From Marinobacter mangrovi (lineage in GTDB: Bacteria; Pseudomonadota; Gammaproteobacteria; Pseudomonadales; Oleiphilaceae), in contig NZ_JAERVO010000001.1 of the NCBI RefSeq assembly GCF_016798325.1, forward strand, positions 1,116,001 through 1,180,000: a DNA stretch of 64,000 bases. The letters are read 5' to 3'. The translations under genes and the position numbers were made by a program. How positions within the stretch are numbered: position 1 is the first letter of the stretch; each line of letters begins with the position of its first letter. Below the pieces are notes generated by a model. The model was given only the letters and a program-made list of their open reading frames with translations, did not search any database and was not told the DNA's origin. Of this stretch, positions 9,419 through 18,180 are shown piece after piece.

Positions 9419-10321
9419 CTACACCCTGCGCAGGATCAGCTTGGCGAGTGACCGCCAGCCCTGCCAGTAGGAGCTGTCCCGCAGGATGCCCCGGAAGACA
9501 TCGCAAAACGGTTCAATAAACGATCGTTCGGCAGCGGCGATGGACATACCGCGGCTGATGTACATATCCGCCCAGGCTCGGGACGCCAGCTCGTCCGGTA
9601 CAGCGTTCGGGTTCGCCGTCAGGAACTTCTCCAGGATGCGAAACGCGTTGTCGTAGCGGCCCCGGTAGTTCTTGGACATCTGGCCGGGCCAGATCCGGTA
9701 GATGTAGGTGACGTCGCTGACGTAGCGGAATTCCCAGTCGACGGAATAGCGCAGCCACAGATCCCAGTCGATCCCCATGGGCAGGGTCTCGTCGAACGGC
9801 CCGTTCTTGTCGATGCAGGCCCGCCGGATGACCGCCGTACCAAAGGGGACGAAGTTCTTGATCACCAGGTGCTCGGTTACCGTTCCGCTGTGGCGTTCGT
9901 AGGGCTGGGCCTTGTCGATATGATCGCCTTCCTGGTCGATGTAGGAGACCTCGCTGTAGACCACCCCCACCTTGGGGTTCTCGAATTCCCGCATTTGCAG
10001 CTCAAGCTTGCGGGGTGACCAGAGATCGTCGGCGTCGCAAAAGGCAATAAATTCACCTTGCGCCTCATGCAGGCCCCGGTTCTTCGCCTGAGGCTGTCCT
10101 TTGTTCTCGGTGCGGATGTAATGGACCTTTTCGTCAGTCGCCAGCGGCGCTATCTGGTGGGCGGTGTCATCCGTGGAGCCGTCGTCAATGATCACGATTT
10201 CAAGGTTGGACCAGGTCTGCCTCAGAACCGAATTGACGGCTTCCGGCAGGTAGTGGCCCATGTTGTAGGTGGCGATCACCACGCTGACCAGGGGCTGGTT
10301 GGTTGACGTCATACCTTGCAT
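9419..10321 (-). CDS. Glycosyltransferase family 2
   Basis: A 300-residue GT-A glycosyltransferase with VSVVIATYNMGHYLPEAV at the N-terminus, the nucleotide-sugar motif DDGSTDDT, the metal site CDADD and an acceptor loop FDETLPMGIDWDLWLR. The C-terminal third is helical. The first ATG (10321) has AGGT eight bases upstream. A second ATG at 10312 forms an ATGA overlap with the preceding gene, the junction style seen elsewhere in this operon, so the start may be three codons later. It is part of the GC-rich conserved EPS operon. It probably adds one sugar of the repeat unit; specificity is unknown. Confidence 0.93.
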   Translation of the reverse strand: MQGMTSTNQPLVSVVIATYNMGHYLPEAVNSVLRQTWSNLEIVIIDDGSTDDTAHQIAPLATDEKVHYIRTENKGQPQAKNRGLHEAQGEFIAFCDADDLWSPRKLELQMREFENPKVGVVYSEVSYIDQEGDHIDKAQPYERHSGTVTEHLVIKNFVPFGTAVIRRACIDKNGPFDETLPMGIDWDLWLRYSVDWEFRYVSDVTYIYRIWPGQMSKNYRGRYDNAFRILEKFLTANPNAVPDELASRAWADMYISRGMSIAAAERSFIEPFCDVFRGILRDSSYWQGWRSLAKLILRRV

Positions 10322-11649
10322 ATCGAGAACCTGTATTTGCCCGAGGCTTCCTGCGGGATCGCCTCTACATCGTTGATGGACAACGTGACGCTCTCGTCGA
10401 AGACTTCACGCAACGCGGCAATCAGCGCGGCATCCGTCTGGTCATCATAATCCTGGCCTTTCACGCGATTGATGGTCAGGGTATCCAGGGTTTCCTGGAC
10501 GAGTTGCATCTGCTCAATTCCGGGGACTTTCGTCAGGGTCCGTTCCACCAGTGAAATGCCGGCGACCTGCCCGCCACTTGGCAATTTCAGGAAATCGGCG
10601 ACACGGCCTTCCAGGCGCTCGAGGATGGGCAGGCCTCGCCCGCAATTGCACTGGCGGTCGGACAATACGCCGACGTCCTCCACGCGGTATCGAATCAGGG
10701 GCATGCCCTGGTTGTTCAGGTCGGTCAGGACGAGCTTGCCGGGCTGGCCCGGCGCGACTGGCCGGCCATCGTTGTCGAGACATTCCACCAGCACGTGAGG
10801 CAGGTTCAGGTGCATGCCGTTGTGCTGTTCGCACTCACAGGCGATCAGGCCCACCTCTTCACAGCCGTAGCGATTGGTGACGCGGCAACCGAAAGCGGAT
10901 TCGATGAGGGCGCGCTCGTGCTCCAGCAGCATCATCGATGTCGCTACGATGCCCCGGGGCCGCAACTCCCGGATCCCTTCCCGATCCACATAACGCGCAA
11001 AGATGTAGATGGAATGGGCGTGGCCGAAGATGGCCTCGGGCTTTTCCCGCCGCCAGAGATTGACGAAATCCCCCATGGAGGCGTCATTCAGGTCCATGGT
11101 GTCCAGGTAGACGGTTCGGTCCAGGAGGTGGTGACGCAACTTCTGTTTGGTGGTCTTGGGCACCGGCGGGTTGCCCCAGACGGCGGCCTTTTTCACACCG
11201 AGGTCCCATCCGGACCAGCGATCGGCCAACAGCTGGGCGGCGTTGCGTCGTTCCTGGCAGGCTTCGTCGAAATACAGGTGCAGGGACACGCCGGTGGAGC
11301 CGCCCGTCTTGGCGGTGACCAGGTCATCCTTGGAGAACTCGTCACTGATAAACCGATCCAGGTTGTTCCGGATGCTGTGCTTGGTGGTGACGGGGATGGC
11401 CCGGAAATCCTCGATTGAGCGAATCCGGTCCGGTTTGATGCCGTGCTCTCGGAACAATCCCCGGTAGTACGGGCTGTGCCGGGCCGCGTAGCGAACCATC
11501 TCCTGCACCCGCTGCCATTGCATCGTTTCCAGTTCTGCGCGGGGCCACCACTGTTGACGCTCCAGGTTCTTCCATTCTTCCAGGCGCCGGCTGCGGTCCT
11601 TGAGATCCCAGAGTGGGTAGAAAACGTGTCGGGAGAGGTGCGTCAGCAT
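10309..11649 (-). CDS. CapK / phenylacetate-CoA ligase-like adenylate-forming enzyme
   Basis: A 446-residue member of the PaaK/CapK branch of adenylate-forming enzymes. The AMP-binding P-loop is visible as TAKTGGSTGVSLHLYFD (near residue 115), followed by the RYGCEEVGLIACECE substrate/AMP region and a LNNQGMPLIRYRVEDVG segment typical of the family. It has the Cys-rich insert (CNCGRGLPILERLEGR) of PaaK-like proteins. In capsule and EPS loci such proteins are thought to activate an acyl or carboxylate group for polymer decoration, but the reaction is not established. It overlaps the glycosyltransferase genes on both sides by several bases, so it is co-translated with them. Confidence 0.9.
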   Translation of the reverse strand: MLTHLSRHVFYPLWDLKDRSRRLEEWKNLERQQWWPRAELETMQWQRVQEMVRYAARHSPYYRGLFREHGIKPDRIRSIEDFRAIPVTTKHSIRNNLDRFISDEFSKDDLVTAKTGGSTGVSLHLYFDEACQERRNAAQLLADRWSGWDLGVKKAAVWGNPPVPKTTKQKLRHHLLDRTVYLDTMDLNDASMGDFVNLWRREKPEAIFGHAHSIYIFARYVDREGIRELRPRGIVATSMMLLEHERALIESAFGCRVTNRYGCEEVGLIACECEQHNGMHLNLPHVLVECLDNDGRPVAPGQPGKLVLTDLNNQGMPLIRYRVEDVGVLSDRQCNCGRGLPILERLEGRVADFLKLPSGGQVAGISLVERTLTKVPGIEQMQLVQETLDTLTINRVKGQDYDDQTDAALIAALREVFDESVTLSINDVEAIPQEASGKYRFSICKV

Positions 11650-12743
11650 GCCCAGGCCTCCCTGGCCATCAGCCGCTCGTAAAGCGCCACATGATGCGCC
11701 AGCATGGTATCCACCGAGTACTGACGGGTGACTTTCAACTTCCCTGCCCCACCCATTTTTCTCCTCAATTCGGGTTGTTCCGTTAACGTGGCGATGTGGC
11801 GTGCCAGTCCCTCGACATCGCCCACTTCGATGAGAAAGCCATTCTCTCCCTCTGACACGATTTCCGCATTACCGCCGGTTCGCGTGCAGATCACGGGCTT
11901 GCCGCATCGCATGTACTCGATGATCGCGTTGGAAAAGCCTTCCGACTCCGAACAGAGCACGGCAATGTCGAAGTCCCGTATAAAGTGCTCCGGTTCGGGC
12001 TGGCTGCCATGAAACGCCACGCGGCCGGCGATGCCCAGTTCACGTGCCAGCGCTTCGTAGGCGGCGCTGTCCCCGCCGCCAACCACGCTCAGTTGAACGT
12101 TACCGCCGTCTGCGGCGACCTGACCCACCGCCCGGATCAGATCATCGATCCGCTTGATTGGCCTCAGGTTCGCGACGATCCCGATGCGAACGGCATCCGA
12201 AGCGGACGCATCCGGCGGTTCCGGCGTCTCTCCCAGGTTCGGATAGCCGTTGTAAATGACGTGGAGCTTGTCTGCGGGGAGGTTTTCGGACTCACCGGTG
12301 ATCCGGGCCACCGCCTGGCTGTTGCAGATCGCCGCGGAAACCCATCGGCCGGTCAATTTCAGCGCATTCAGATAGAGCGGCGAATACCAGAAGCCCATGT
12401 CGCGCCGGGAAATGATGGTGCGGATGCCGGCCAGCCGCATCATGGGCGGGCACAGCACCGAGGCATCGTTAAAAAAGACGTGAACCAAGCCGAAGCCTTC
12501 CGATTGCAGGCGACGCGCGTAGCGATAAACCGTCCACCAGCTGGCCGGGCTGGACAGGCTGCCCACGCCGAGCTCTTCAACCGGTACCGGGAAGTGGCCA
12601 CTGCGCGAATAGTCCGTCCCACGCAGCACCGCAAAACGGACGTCCCAGCCCAGGTCCGTCAGCCCACGCACAAGTTTCAGCACCTGACTTTCCGTGCCGG
12701 CATGAGGATGGTTGTACTGGTCCATGATGAGGCTGATTTTCAT
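11643..12743 (-). CDS. Glycosyltransferase family 4
   Basis: A 366-residue GT-B enzyme. The N-terminal domain begins MKISLIMDQYNHPHAGTESQ, with the acceptor-binding GTE loop. The C-terminal domain contains VRIGIVANLRPIKRIDDLI and the donor site SESEGFSNAIIEYMRCGKPV with both EX7E glutamates. The open frame runs much further upstream (to 13562), but that part is the antisense-frame shadow of the neighbour. The ATG at 12743 makes an ATGA overlap with the upstream stop and opens directly into the first beta strand, so it is taken as the start. It is one of the successive sugar transferases of the EPS repeat unit. Confidence 0.93.
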   Translation of the reverse strand: MKISLIMDQYNHPHAGTESQVLKLVRGLTDLGWDVRFAVLRGTDYSRSGHFPVPVEELGVGSLSSPASWWTVYRYARRLQSEGFGLVHVFFNDASVLCPPMMRLAGIRTIISRRDMGFWYSPLYLNALKLTGRWVSAAICNSQAVARITGESENLPADKLHVIYNGYPNLGETPEPPDASASDAVRIGIVANLRPIKRIDDLIRAVGQVAADGGNVQLSVVGGGDSAAYEALARELGIAGRVAFHGSQPEPEHFIRDFDIAVLCSESEGFSNAIIEYMRCGKPVICTRTGGNAEIVSEGENGFLIEVGDVEGLARHIATLTEQPELRRKMGGAGKLKVTRQYSVDTMLAHHVALYERLMAREAWAC

Positions 12744-13867
12744 CGTTGCGCCTGCTCGTATACGGTCATGTAGCGCTGGCACATGGCCTCGCCGGAAAAA
12801 TCCCGCTCCACCCGTGATCGGGCCCAGGCCACGCGTTTGTTGCGTTCTGCCTCGTCGGACAGGCATTCGACGATGCTTTTGGCGACTGAGGCGCTTTCGG
12901 TCGCGTCCACCAGGTAGCCGCCAAAATCGTTGCCCAGTACGGCACCGATCTCGCCGACATTGGACGCCACGACCGGCAACTCCAGGGCCATGGCTTCCAG
13001 CAGCGATATCGGGAGCCCTTCTGTCCGGGAAGGCATGCACAGCACATCGCATGCGGCCATCAGGGCGGGCACGGTGTTGCAGTAGCCCGGCATGATGACC
13101 TGATGCTGCAGCCCTTCCGCCACGATCTGGTCCGTCAGGGCCTGACGTTCCCGCCCTTCCCCGATGAGCATCAAACCGATACCGGGGAAGCGGGATTTGA
13201 GCATGGACAGGGCACCCACCAATCGCTCGAACCCCTTCTCGCGGGAGAGGCGTCCGACACCCAGCAGGACCGGGTGATGATTGTCGATGAAGGTCTGCAG
13301 TTCCTCCGGTAATTCGGTGTTTGCCGACTCCCGCAGGCTTTCGGTATCCAGGCCGTTCGGGATGACGGTCAGTAACGATGACCGCGCGATACCCGGCGGT
13401 ATGTCGAACCGCATGGCCTCGGAGACCACCACGATGCGGTTCAGGCGTCGCAGGATGAGCCGGTCCAATGCCTCGTACAGCCAGGCCTTGGTGTAGCGGG
13501 CGGCTTTGACGTAGCCGTGCAGCGTGGCCACCATGGGCAGCCGGCGCATGAAGGCCGGCCACATGCCCATCAAGACATTGAATTTGTAGCCGTGGGAGTG
13601 AAGCAGCTCGTAACCTTCCGTCTGCGCCCAGCGCAGAATGCGCAGCGCTTCCGAGGGGTTGAACCCGGGCCGCATCCGCCAGGGATGAACCGGCAGCCCC
13701 AGCCGACGGGCCTCAACCTCAATGGCCTTGTCGCCCACATCCAGCTCACCGGCGCTGAGGATCATGGGTGAGAGCCCCATGGCCAGCTGCTGGGAAACCA
13801 GTGTCAGTAACATCTTTTCGGCACCATAGAGCCCACCGCTATCGATGAGGTGCAGTACTTTTCCCAC
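12740..13867 (-). CDS. Glycosyltransferase family 4
   Basis: A 375-residue GT-B glycosyltransferase. Features are KVLHLIDSGGLYGAEKMLL (acceptor loop GAE), VLLGVGRLSREKGFERLVGAL opening the nucleotide-binding domain, and SRTEGLPISLLEAMALELPVV containing the EX7E pair. The start is assigned to GTG 13867, whose G is shared with the TAG stop of the upstream gene. AAGGAAAGG lies just before it, and translation begins right at the first strand; the longer frame upstream has no homologous look. Packed between two glycosyltransferase genes with overlaps at both ends. Confidence 0.92.
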   Translation of the reverse strand: MGKVLHLIDSGGLYGAEKMLLTLVSQQLAMGLSPMILSAGELDVGDKAIEVEARRLGLPVHPWRMRPGFNPSEALRILRWAQTEGYELLHSHGYKFNVLMGMWPAFMRRLPMVATLHGYVKAARYTKAWLYEALDRLILRRLNRIVVVSEAMRFDIPPGIARSSLLTVIPNGLDTESLRESANTELPEELQTFIDNHHPVLLGVGRLSREKGFERLVGALSMLKSRFPGIGLMLIGEGRERQALTDQIVAEGLQHQVIMPGYCNTVPALMAACDVLCMPSRTEGLPISLLEAMALELPVVASNVGEIGAVLGNDFGGYLVDATESASVAKSIVECLSDEAERNKRVAWARSRVERDFSGEAMCQRYMTVYEQAQR

Positions 13868-15021
13868 TAACCTTTCCTTGGATTCCAGATCACTTTCTTC
13901 TCGCCCCGCATAAAGGCGCGAGTCGCCTGGTAACAGGCCATGTTGAGAAGCATCAGGTAGTACGGCGCGGCCATGTAGAACGGCAGGTTCCGGCCGTCTC
14001 GCTCGCGTCGCTGACCCAGCCAAGCAAACAGGTACATCGCGATGAGCCCCAACAGGCAGAGCCCGTAGATGCCCCCGCGGTTCGCGAGCAATACCGCACT
14101 CACGGTCAATACGATCTGTGGCACAAACGCCAGATAGCGCAGGACCTTGTGGGACAGCAGCTGAATGGCGAATCGACCAAAGCGCAACGGATTGAGCAGC
14201 ACTCGCATGTCCCGCAACGCCCACAATGCCCGCAAGGTCACGCGAACCCGCATGGAAAACTCGCTGGCTCCGTCCTGAAGGGCTTCTTCGCGCAACAGCG
14301 CCTCTGGTTCGTAGACCACACGCTGACCCTGCTCCACCACTTTCAGGGGCTGCACAAAATCCGGGAGCTGGTCGGGGCGCAGGGGCTGGTAGAGCGATCG
14401 GCGCATGGCGTCGATACCGCCGTCGACACCCACGATGGAACCCACGCGGGTTTCCTGGTGGCGTAGCCAGTTCTCATATTTCATGTAGGCGCTGCAGCCA
14501 TCGCCCACCAGATGGCCCGCGTCGTTGACGTAGACCATCTTGCCGGTCACGTAACCCACCTGCGGGTCGGCAAAGTTGCGCACCAGTTTGCGCAGGGCCG
14601 CGGCATCCCATTCGGAATTGGCGTCGGAGAACGCAATGATGTCGCCCTGGGCTTCCGGCACGATGCGGTTCAAACCGGCGGTCTTGCCCTGGCGAGGCGC
14701 CTGCCGGAACAGGCGAATGGGTGAAGCGCTGTCTGCAGCCACGGCACGCACGATATCGTCCGTGCCGTCCTCGGATTCGTCGGAGACCACCAGGATTTCC
14801 AGACGGTCGACCGGATAGTCCAGGGCCAGTTTATTGCGCAGCGTGGTCTCGATGTCCTTTGCTTCGTTATAGGCGGCAATCAGGATCGAGACATGCGGCA
14901 GGTCTTCCTCATCCTGTTCGATCGTGCGGGGTTGTTGGCCCCACAGATACACCAACAGCGGATAGCCCAGGTAGATGTAGAGCAGCAGGAGTAGCGAAAG
15001 CCAAAACAGCAGGATCAGCAT
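13867..15021 (-). CDS. Membrane glycosyltransferase family 2 (CesA-like)
   Basis: A 384-residue processive-type family 2 glycosyltransferase with one N-terminal membrane helix (LILLFWLSLLLLLYIYLGYP) and three or four C-terminal helices. The cytoplasmic GT-A domain carries VSILIAAYNEAKDI, the acidic residues of SDESEDGT, the DANSEWDA site and GVDGGIDAMRR. The later EALLREEAL and SMRVRVTLRALWAL stretches occupy the place of the acceptor Asp and QxxRW-like motif of cellulose/hyaluronan synthases. Members commonly sit in exosortase-associated EPS operons and build or extend the backbone. It follows the DUF3473 deacetylase gene by 24 bases. Confidence 0.9.
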   Translation of the reverse strand: MLILLFWLSLLLLLYIYLGYPLLVYLWGQQPRTIEQDEEDLPHVSILIAAYNEAKDIETTLRNKLALDYPVDRLEILVVSDESEDGTDDIVRAVAADSASPIRLFRQAPRQGKTAGLNRIVPEAQGDIIAFSDANSEWDAAALRKLVRNFADPQVGYVTGKMVYVNDAGHLVGDGCSAYMKYENWLRHQETRVGSIVGVDGGIDAMRRSLYQPLRPDQLPDFVQPLKVVEQGQRVVYEPEALLREEALQDGASEFSMRVRVTLRALWALRDMRVLLNPLRFGRFAIQLLSHKVLRYLAFVPQIVLTVSAVLLANRGGIYGLCLLGLIAMYLFAWLGQRRERDGRNLPFYMAAPYYLMLLNMACYQATRAFMRGEKKVIWNPRKG

Positions 15022-15045
15022 AATGGTTGCCCGTAAACACCGTTC

Positions 15046-16002
15046 CTAGTGTGACACCGCGGAGCGACCCGGCGTTGCCGCCGTTTCGGTCACCGCCGTA
15101 TCGCCCTGCTCGTTGGCCGATCCGCCAGGCAGCACGCCCTGTTCGCGCAGGACCTCACTCATCGGAGCAAAGCGGAACCGGCGGAGCAGCTTCTCCAGCC
15201 GCGCTTCACAGACATCCAGGTTGTTGTAGTGCCGGAACCGCGACAGCCATTTGACCTTCAGCCGGGGCTGGCCGGGATCCACTTCCCAGGGGTGCAGGTA
15301 AAACACGAAGGGCTGCGACTGGCGATTGATCTGCCCCAGGCCCCACTGGCTGAACCAATAGGGAAACAGCCGGAAGTAACCGCCGCCGGCGATGGGCAGC
15401 GTGTAACCGGGCAACTGGAGCGTACTCAGCGGGAATTCCGCCAATTCGTGTCCGCCATCGGTCTTGAGGCGGTGCGGCCAGCGGGGCGTGCCCGGCATGC
15501 CGTAGCGATCGTGATGCACCGGGAAAATCGACGAATCCCAGGTAAAGCCTTCTTCCGCCAGGATATCGAGTGCCCAGCGGGACTCGTTGGTGATGGAATA
15601 GCTGGCTGCGCGATAGCCCGTGACCCGCTTGCCGGTAATGTCTTCCAGGATCTGCTTCGAGCGCCGGGTTTCCTCGCGGAAGACCTCGGGCGTCTGGTTG
15701 TAGATCAGTTGGTGGCTGTATCCATGGCTGGCAATCTCGTGGCCGGCAGCCTGGATGCGGCGCACCAGCGCGGGCGAGCGTTCGGCAACCCAGCCAAGGG
15801 TGAAAAACGTGGCCCGGATGCCGTGTTGCTCGAACCGCGCCAACAGACGATCCGTGTTGGCTTCCACCCGGTATTCCATGGAATCCCAGTCATCCCGCGA
15901 TACGGCTTCGGCCAGGGCCGCCACCTGGAAATAGTCTTCCACGTCGACGGTGAGTGCGTTAATGGGTTGTTCGTTACGGCTGCGATCGGTCGTGTGCGTC
16001 AT
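15046..16002 (-). CDS. XrtA-system polysaccharide deacetylase (DUF3473)
   Basis: A 318-residue CE4 deacetylase of the type found in exosortase-linked EPS operons. The NodB domain begins with TVDVEDYFQVAAL (catalytic Asp pair), then ATFFTLGWVAE, the metal-binding HEIASHGYSHQL and GYRAASYSITNES. The C-terminal part (GGGYFRLFPYW and FYLHPWEVDPGQPRL) is the DUF3473 extension that separates this family from generic deacetylases. No signal peptide is evident. It probably trims acetyl groups from EPS sugars. Its ATG overlaps the stop of the outer-membrane barrel gene by four bases. Confidence 0.94.
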   Translation of the reverse strand: MTHTTDRSRNEQPINALTVDVEDYFQVAALAEAVSRDDWDSMEYRVEANTDRLLARFEQHGIRATFFTLGWVAERSPALVRRIQAAGHEIASHGYSHQLIYNQTPEVFREETRRSKQILEDITGKRVTGYRAASYSITNESRWALDILAEEGFTWDSSIFPVHHDRYGMPGTPRWPHRLKTDGGHELAEFPLSTLQLPGYTLPIAGGGYFRLFPYWFSQWGLGQINRQSQPFVFYLHPWEVDPGQPRLKVKWLSRFRHYNNLDVCEARLEKLLRRFRFAPMSEVLREQGVLPGGSANEQGDTAVTETAATPGRSAVSH

Positions 16003-17285
16003 CGGATCTGGTACTCCAGACTGACCAGCACCCAGTTTTCGGCATACTCCCGGGAGCCCACGTCACTGTTGCGCCGGTTGTGACCAATTTTTCCGCTCAG
16101 GTCGAGATCGGACAGGAGTTGGCAACTGAGCCCGACGTCGACCCCGATGATTTCGTCCTGGGTGTCGTTGTCCTTGTAGTCGATGTAGGCAACCCGCGTG
16201 CCCGCGGTGAAGTCGATCTGGCCGGTCACCGGGCGGCGGTAGTCGGCGTTAAAGGCCACCCGGCCTTCGCGCGAGTCGGTCTTCAGGTTGTCCGAGCGGG
16301 TAGCGACGGCGCTCAGGTTGAGGGTCGAGGTATCACTGAACCGGCGGGTGTAGCCACCCCGAACGTCGCTGACTTCGACGGCCGAGGTGTCCTCGATCGT
16401 GTAGGTGACGCCGTCGAACAGGAAGTCGAACTCAGAGGTTTCGTCCGTGACCTGGCGGCTTGCCGCGACATAGAACGAGGACGCCTCGTTGATCTGTCGT
16501 TCAAGCCGCAGATCGCCTACCCAGCCATTGAACGACTGCTCGGTACTGAAAAACCGGCGTTTCAACCAGGTTCCGCCGAGTGAGCCGGAAATCGTGGTGG
16601 CCGCAAATTCCTTCGAGAAGAACAGGGTCGCGGTATTGCGATCGACCTTTTCCTTGTTGTCGTACTCGCGATGTTCGGTGGACAGGTTCAGGCCACCGGT
16701 CAGCAGCTCGGAAAACAGGTGGCTCCAAACCGCGGACCCGATTCCTGCCTCGCTGTCCCGCTCTTCCGGCTCGCTGAATTCGATGTTTTCGTACTGGGCC
16801 GACAAGCTGATGGTATCGACCGGCGTAACGCCCCAGACGTAGCGTGGCCCCGTGCTGAAGATATTGCGCCGGCTGCGGTTGTCCGGTGTGTTGGGTTCGG
16901 TGTTGTTCTGGACGACGTCCCGCGTTTCGTTGGTGACATCCCAGAAAAAGCGCTCGGCAATCTGGCAGCTGCCCAGCCAGTCGATGAAGGCGTAGGGTTC
17001 CGGATCGTAGGTATGGTTGGCGTAAATGCCATAGGCAAGATCGGCGTTAAAATCCGATATGCACCGACCCGGATCGGTTTTATGGGAAATCTTCAGTTTG
17101 ATCCGATTTTCCACATCCGATTTCTCTCCCGATTCGCTGCGCTTGATGTTGTCGCTGAATCGGCTGTCAGCGCCGATGCTGAGCTTCACGGGCTCTGCAT
17201 GGGCCGTTGTCGCCGAGCCCAGAAAGAGAGACCCGGCCAGGAGGACAATGCCTCGAATCATCCCTGATTCGGAAGAACTACCCAT
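15999..17285 (-). CDS. PEP-CTERM-system outer-membrane beta-barrel protein (TIGR03016-like)
   Basis: A 428-residue exported protein. After a signal peptide ending near TTAHA it consists of amphipathic beta strands separated by acidic turns, ending in a Gln-Ile-Arg strand (SLEYQIR). This is the look of the TIGR03016 family of outer-membrane proteins always found in PEP-CTERM/EPS operons, thought to form or assist the polysaccharide export pore. The true start is ATG 17285, with GGAG nine bases upstream, overlapping the kinase-like gene by eight bases; ATG 17261 is an alternative. The long open frame before it is only the shadow of the kinase gene. Family assignment is by appearance and context. 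Confidence 0.85.
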   Translation of the reverse strand: MGSSSESGMIRGIVLLAGSLFLGSATTAHAEPVKLSIGADSRFSDNIKRSESGEKSDVENRIKLKISHKTDPGRCISDFNADLAYGIYANHTYDPEPYAFIDWLGSCQIAERFFWDVTNETRDVVQNNTEPNTPDNRSRRNIFSTGPRYVWGVTPVDTISLSAQYENIEFSEPEERDSEAGIGSAVWSHLFSELLTGGLNLSTEHREYDNKEKVDRNTATLFFSKEFAATTISGSLGGTWLKRRFFSTEQSFNGWVGDLRLERQINEASSFYVAASRQVTDETSEFDFLFDGVTYTIEDTSAVEVSDVRGGYTRRFSDTSTLNLSAVATRSDNLKTDSREGRVAFNADYRRPVTGQIDFTAGTRVAYIDYKDNDTQDEIIGVDVGLSCQLLSDLDLSGKIGHNRRNSDVGSREYAENWVLVSLEYQIR

Positions 17286-18180
17286 TGATAACCACTCCGG
17301 CAAATTTCTCGGGATCAAACGAATGCGCAGCCTGCTCCACCGCTGACGGCGTGGCCTTGCCATGCGGGACCACCAGCAATGAATAGTCGCAGAGATCAGA
17401 GAGAATCCGCGCGTCCGGCGAATGACTGATTGAGGCCGTATCCAGGATGATGAACCGGTCCGGATACCGCCGGCGGATCGACTGGAGGAACAGTTTGATC
17501 TGGAACGACGTGAAGAATTCAGCCGGCGATTCGCGGCGACTGCCAGCCGGCACCAGGCGCAGCCGGGGAATGCCCGTCGGGTAGATGATCTTGGCAACGT
17601 CGTAGTCCGACTCTTCCAGGAAATCCGTCAGGCCAGTGTCCGGGAACATATCCAGCATGGTGTGCAGGGACGGCTCGCGCAGGTTGCAATCTACCAACAG
17701 CGCGGTCTTGGACTGGTCGAAGGCGAAGGCCGCGGCCAGGTTCAGGGCGATAAAGGACGATCCGGCGCCATCGGTCGCACCGGTCACCACCAAGGTGAAG
17801 TTGTTGCCGCCGGAGATTTCCAGCAACTTGGTCCGCAGGCTACGGAATCGGTTGACCAGATCCCGGTTCGGCGACTCCGGATAGATAATACGGCGTTCGT
17901 CGAGATCATCGAATGTCAGCTGGCGAGGCTCCTGCATTCGTTTGATCTGGCGGCTCATGACGTAGCGGTCGACCGCGCCGGCACCCAGTTCGAGCGTGCT
18001 GGGAACCAACAGGCGAGCGTCTTCCGACTCGCTTGAGCCCGAGCCTGATTTTTCGGGCCGGTTGGAGGATTCCTCCTCCCGGCTCAGTTGGCGCTGCCGT
18101 TTCCTCAGGGCTTCCAGTTCGTTCTGCTCGTCCTTATCGGGAGAGGCATCGACATCTCTGCTCTGGCGCGTTCCGTTCAT
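17278..18180 (-). CDS. BY-kinase-like ATPase of the EPS operon (degenerate Walker A)
   Basis: A 300-residue cytoplasmic protein of the MinD/BY-kinase (CpsD/CapB, TIGR03018-like) superfamily, positioned after the Wzz-like gene where the tyrosine autokinase normally stands. A charged, disordered N-terminus (about 55 residues) precedes the ATPase. Walker A should read GxxGxGKS/T but here residues 134-142 are GATDGAGSS, with Ser replacing the invariant Lys. Walker A' (LLVDCNLREP, 161-170) is good. Walker B (FIILDTAS, 243-250) lacks the usual Pro pair. The C-terminal Tyr cluster is absent; the protein ends FAGVVING. It may be a regulatory pseudokinase rather than an active kinase. Its ATG overlaps the Wzz stop by one base (TGATG). 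Confidence 0.85.
   Translation of the reverse strand: MNGTRQSRDVDASPDKDEQNELEALRKRQRQLSREEESSNRPEKSGSGSSESEDARLLVPSTLELGAGAVDRYVMSRQIKRMQEPRQLTFDDLDERRIIYPESPNRDLVNRFRSLRTKLLEISGGNNFTLVVTGATDGAGSSFIALNLAAAFAFDQSKTALLVDCNLREPSLHTMLDMFPDTGLTDFLEESDYDVAKIIYPTGIPRLRLVPAGSRRESPAEFFTSFQIKLFLQSIRRRYPDRFIILDTASISHSPDARILSDLCDYSLLVVPHGKATPSAVEQAAHSFDPEKFAGVVING

Noticed and set aside
12744-13562. N-terminal extension of the GT4 open frame from 11643
   Set aside because: Overlaps the neighbouring GT4 gene out of frame and has shadow composition; the ATGA overlap at 12743 is the better start.
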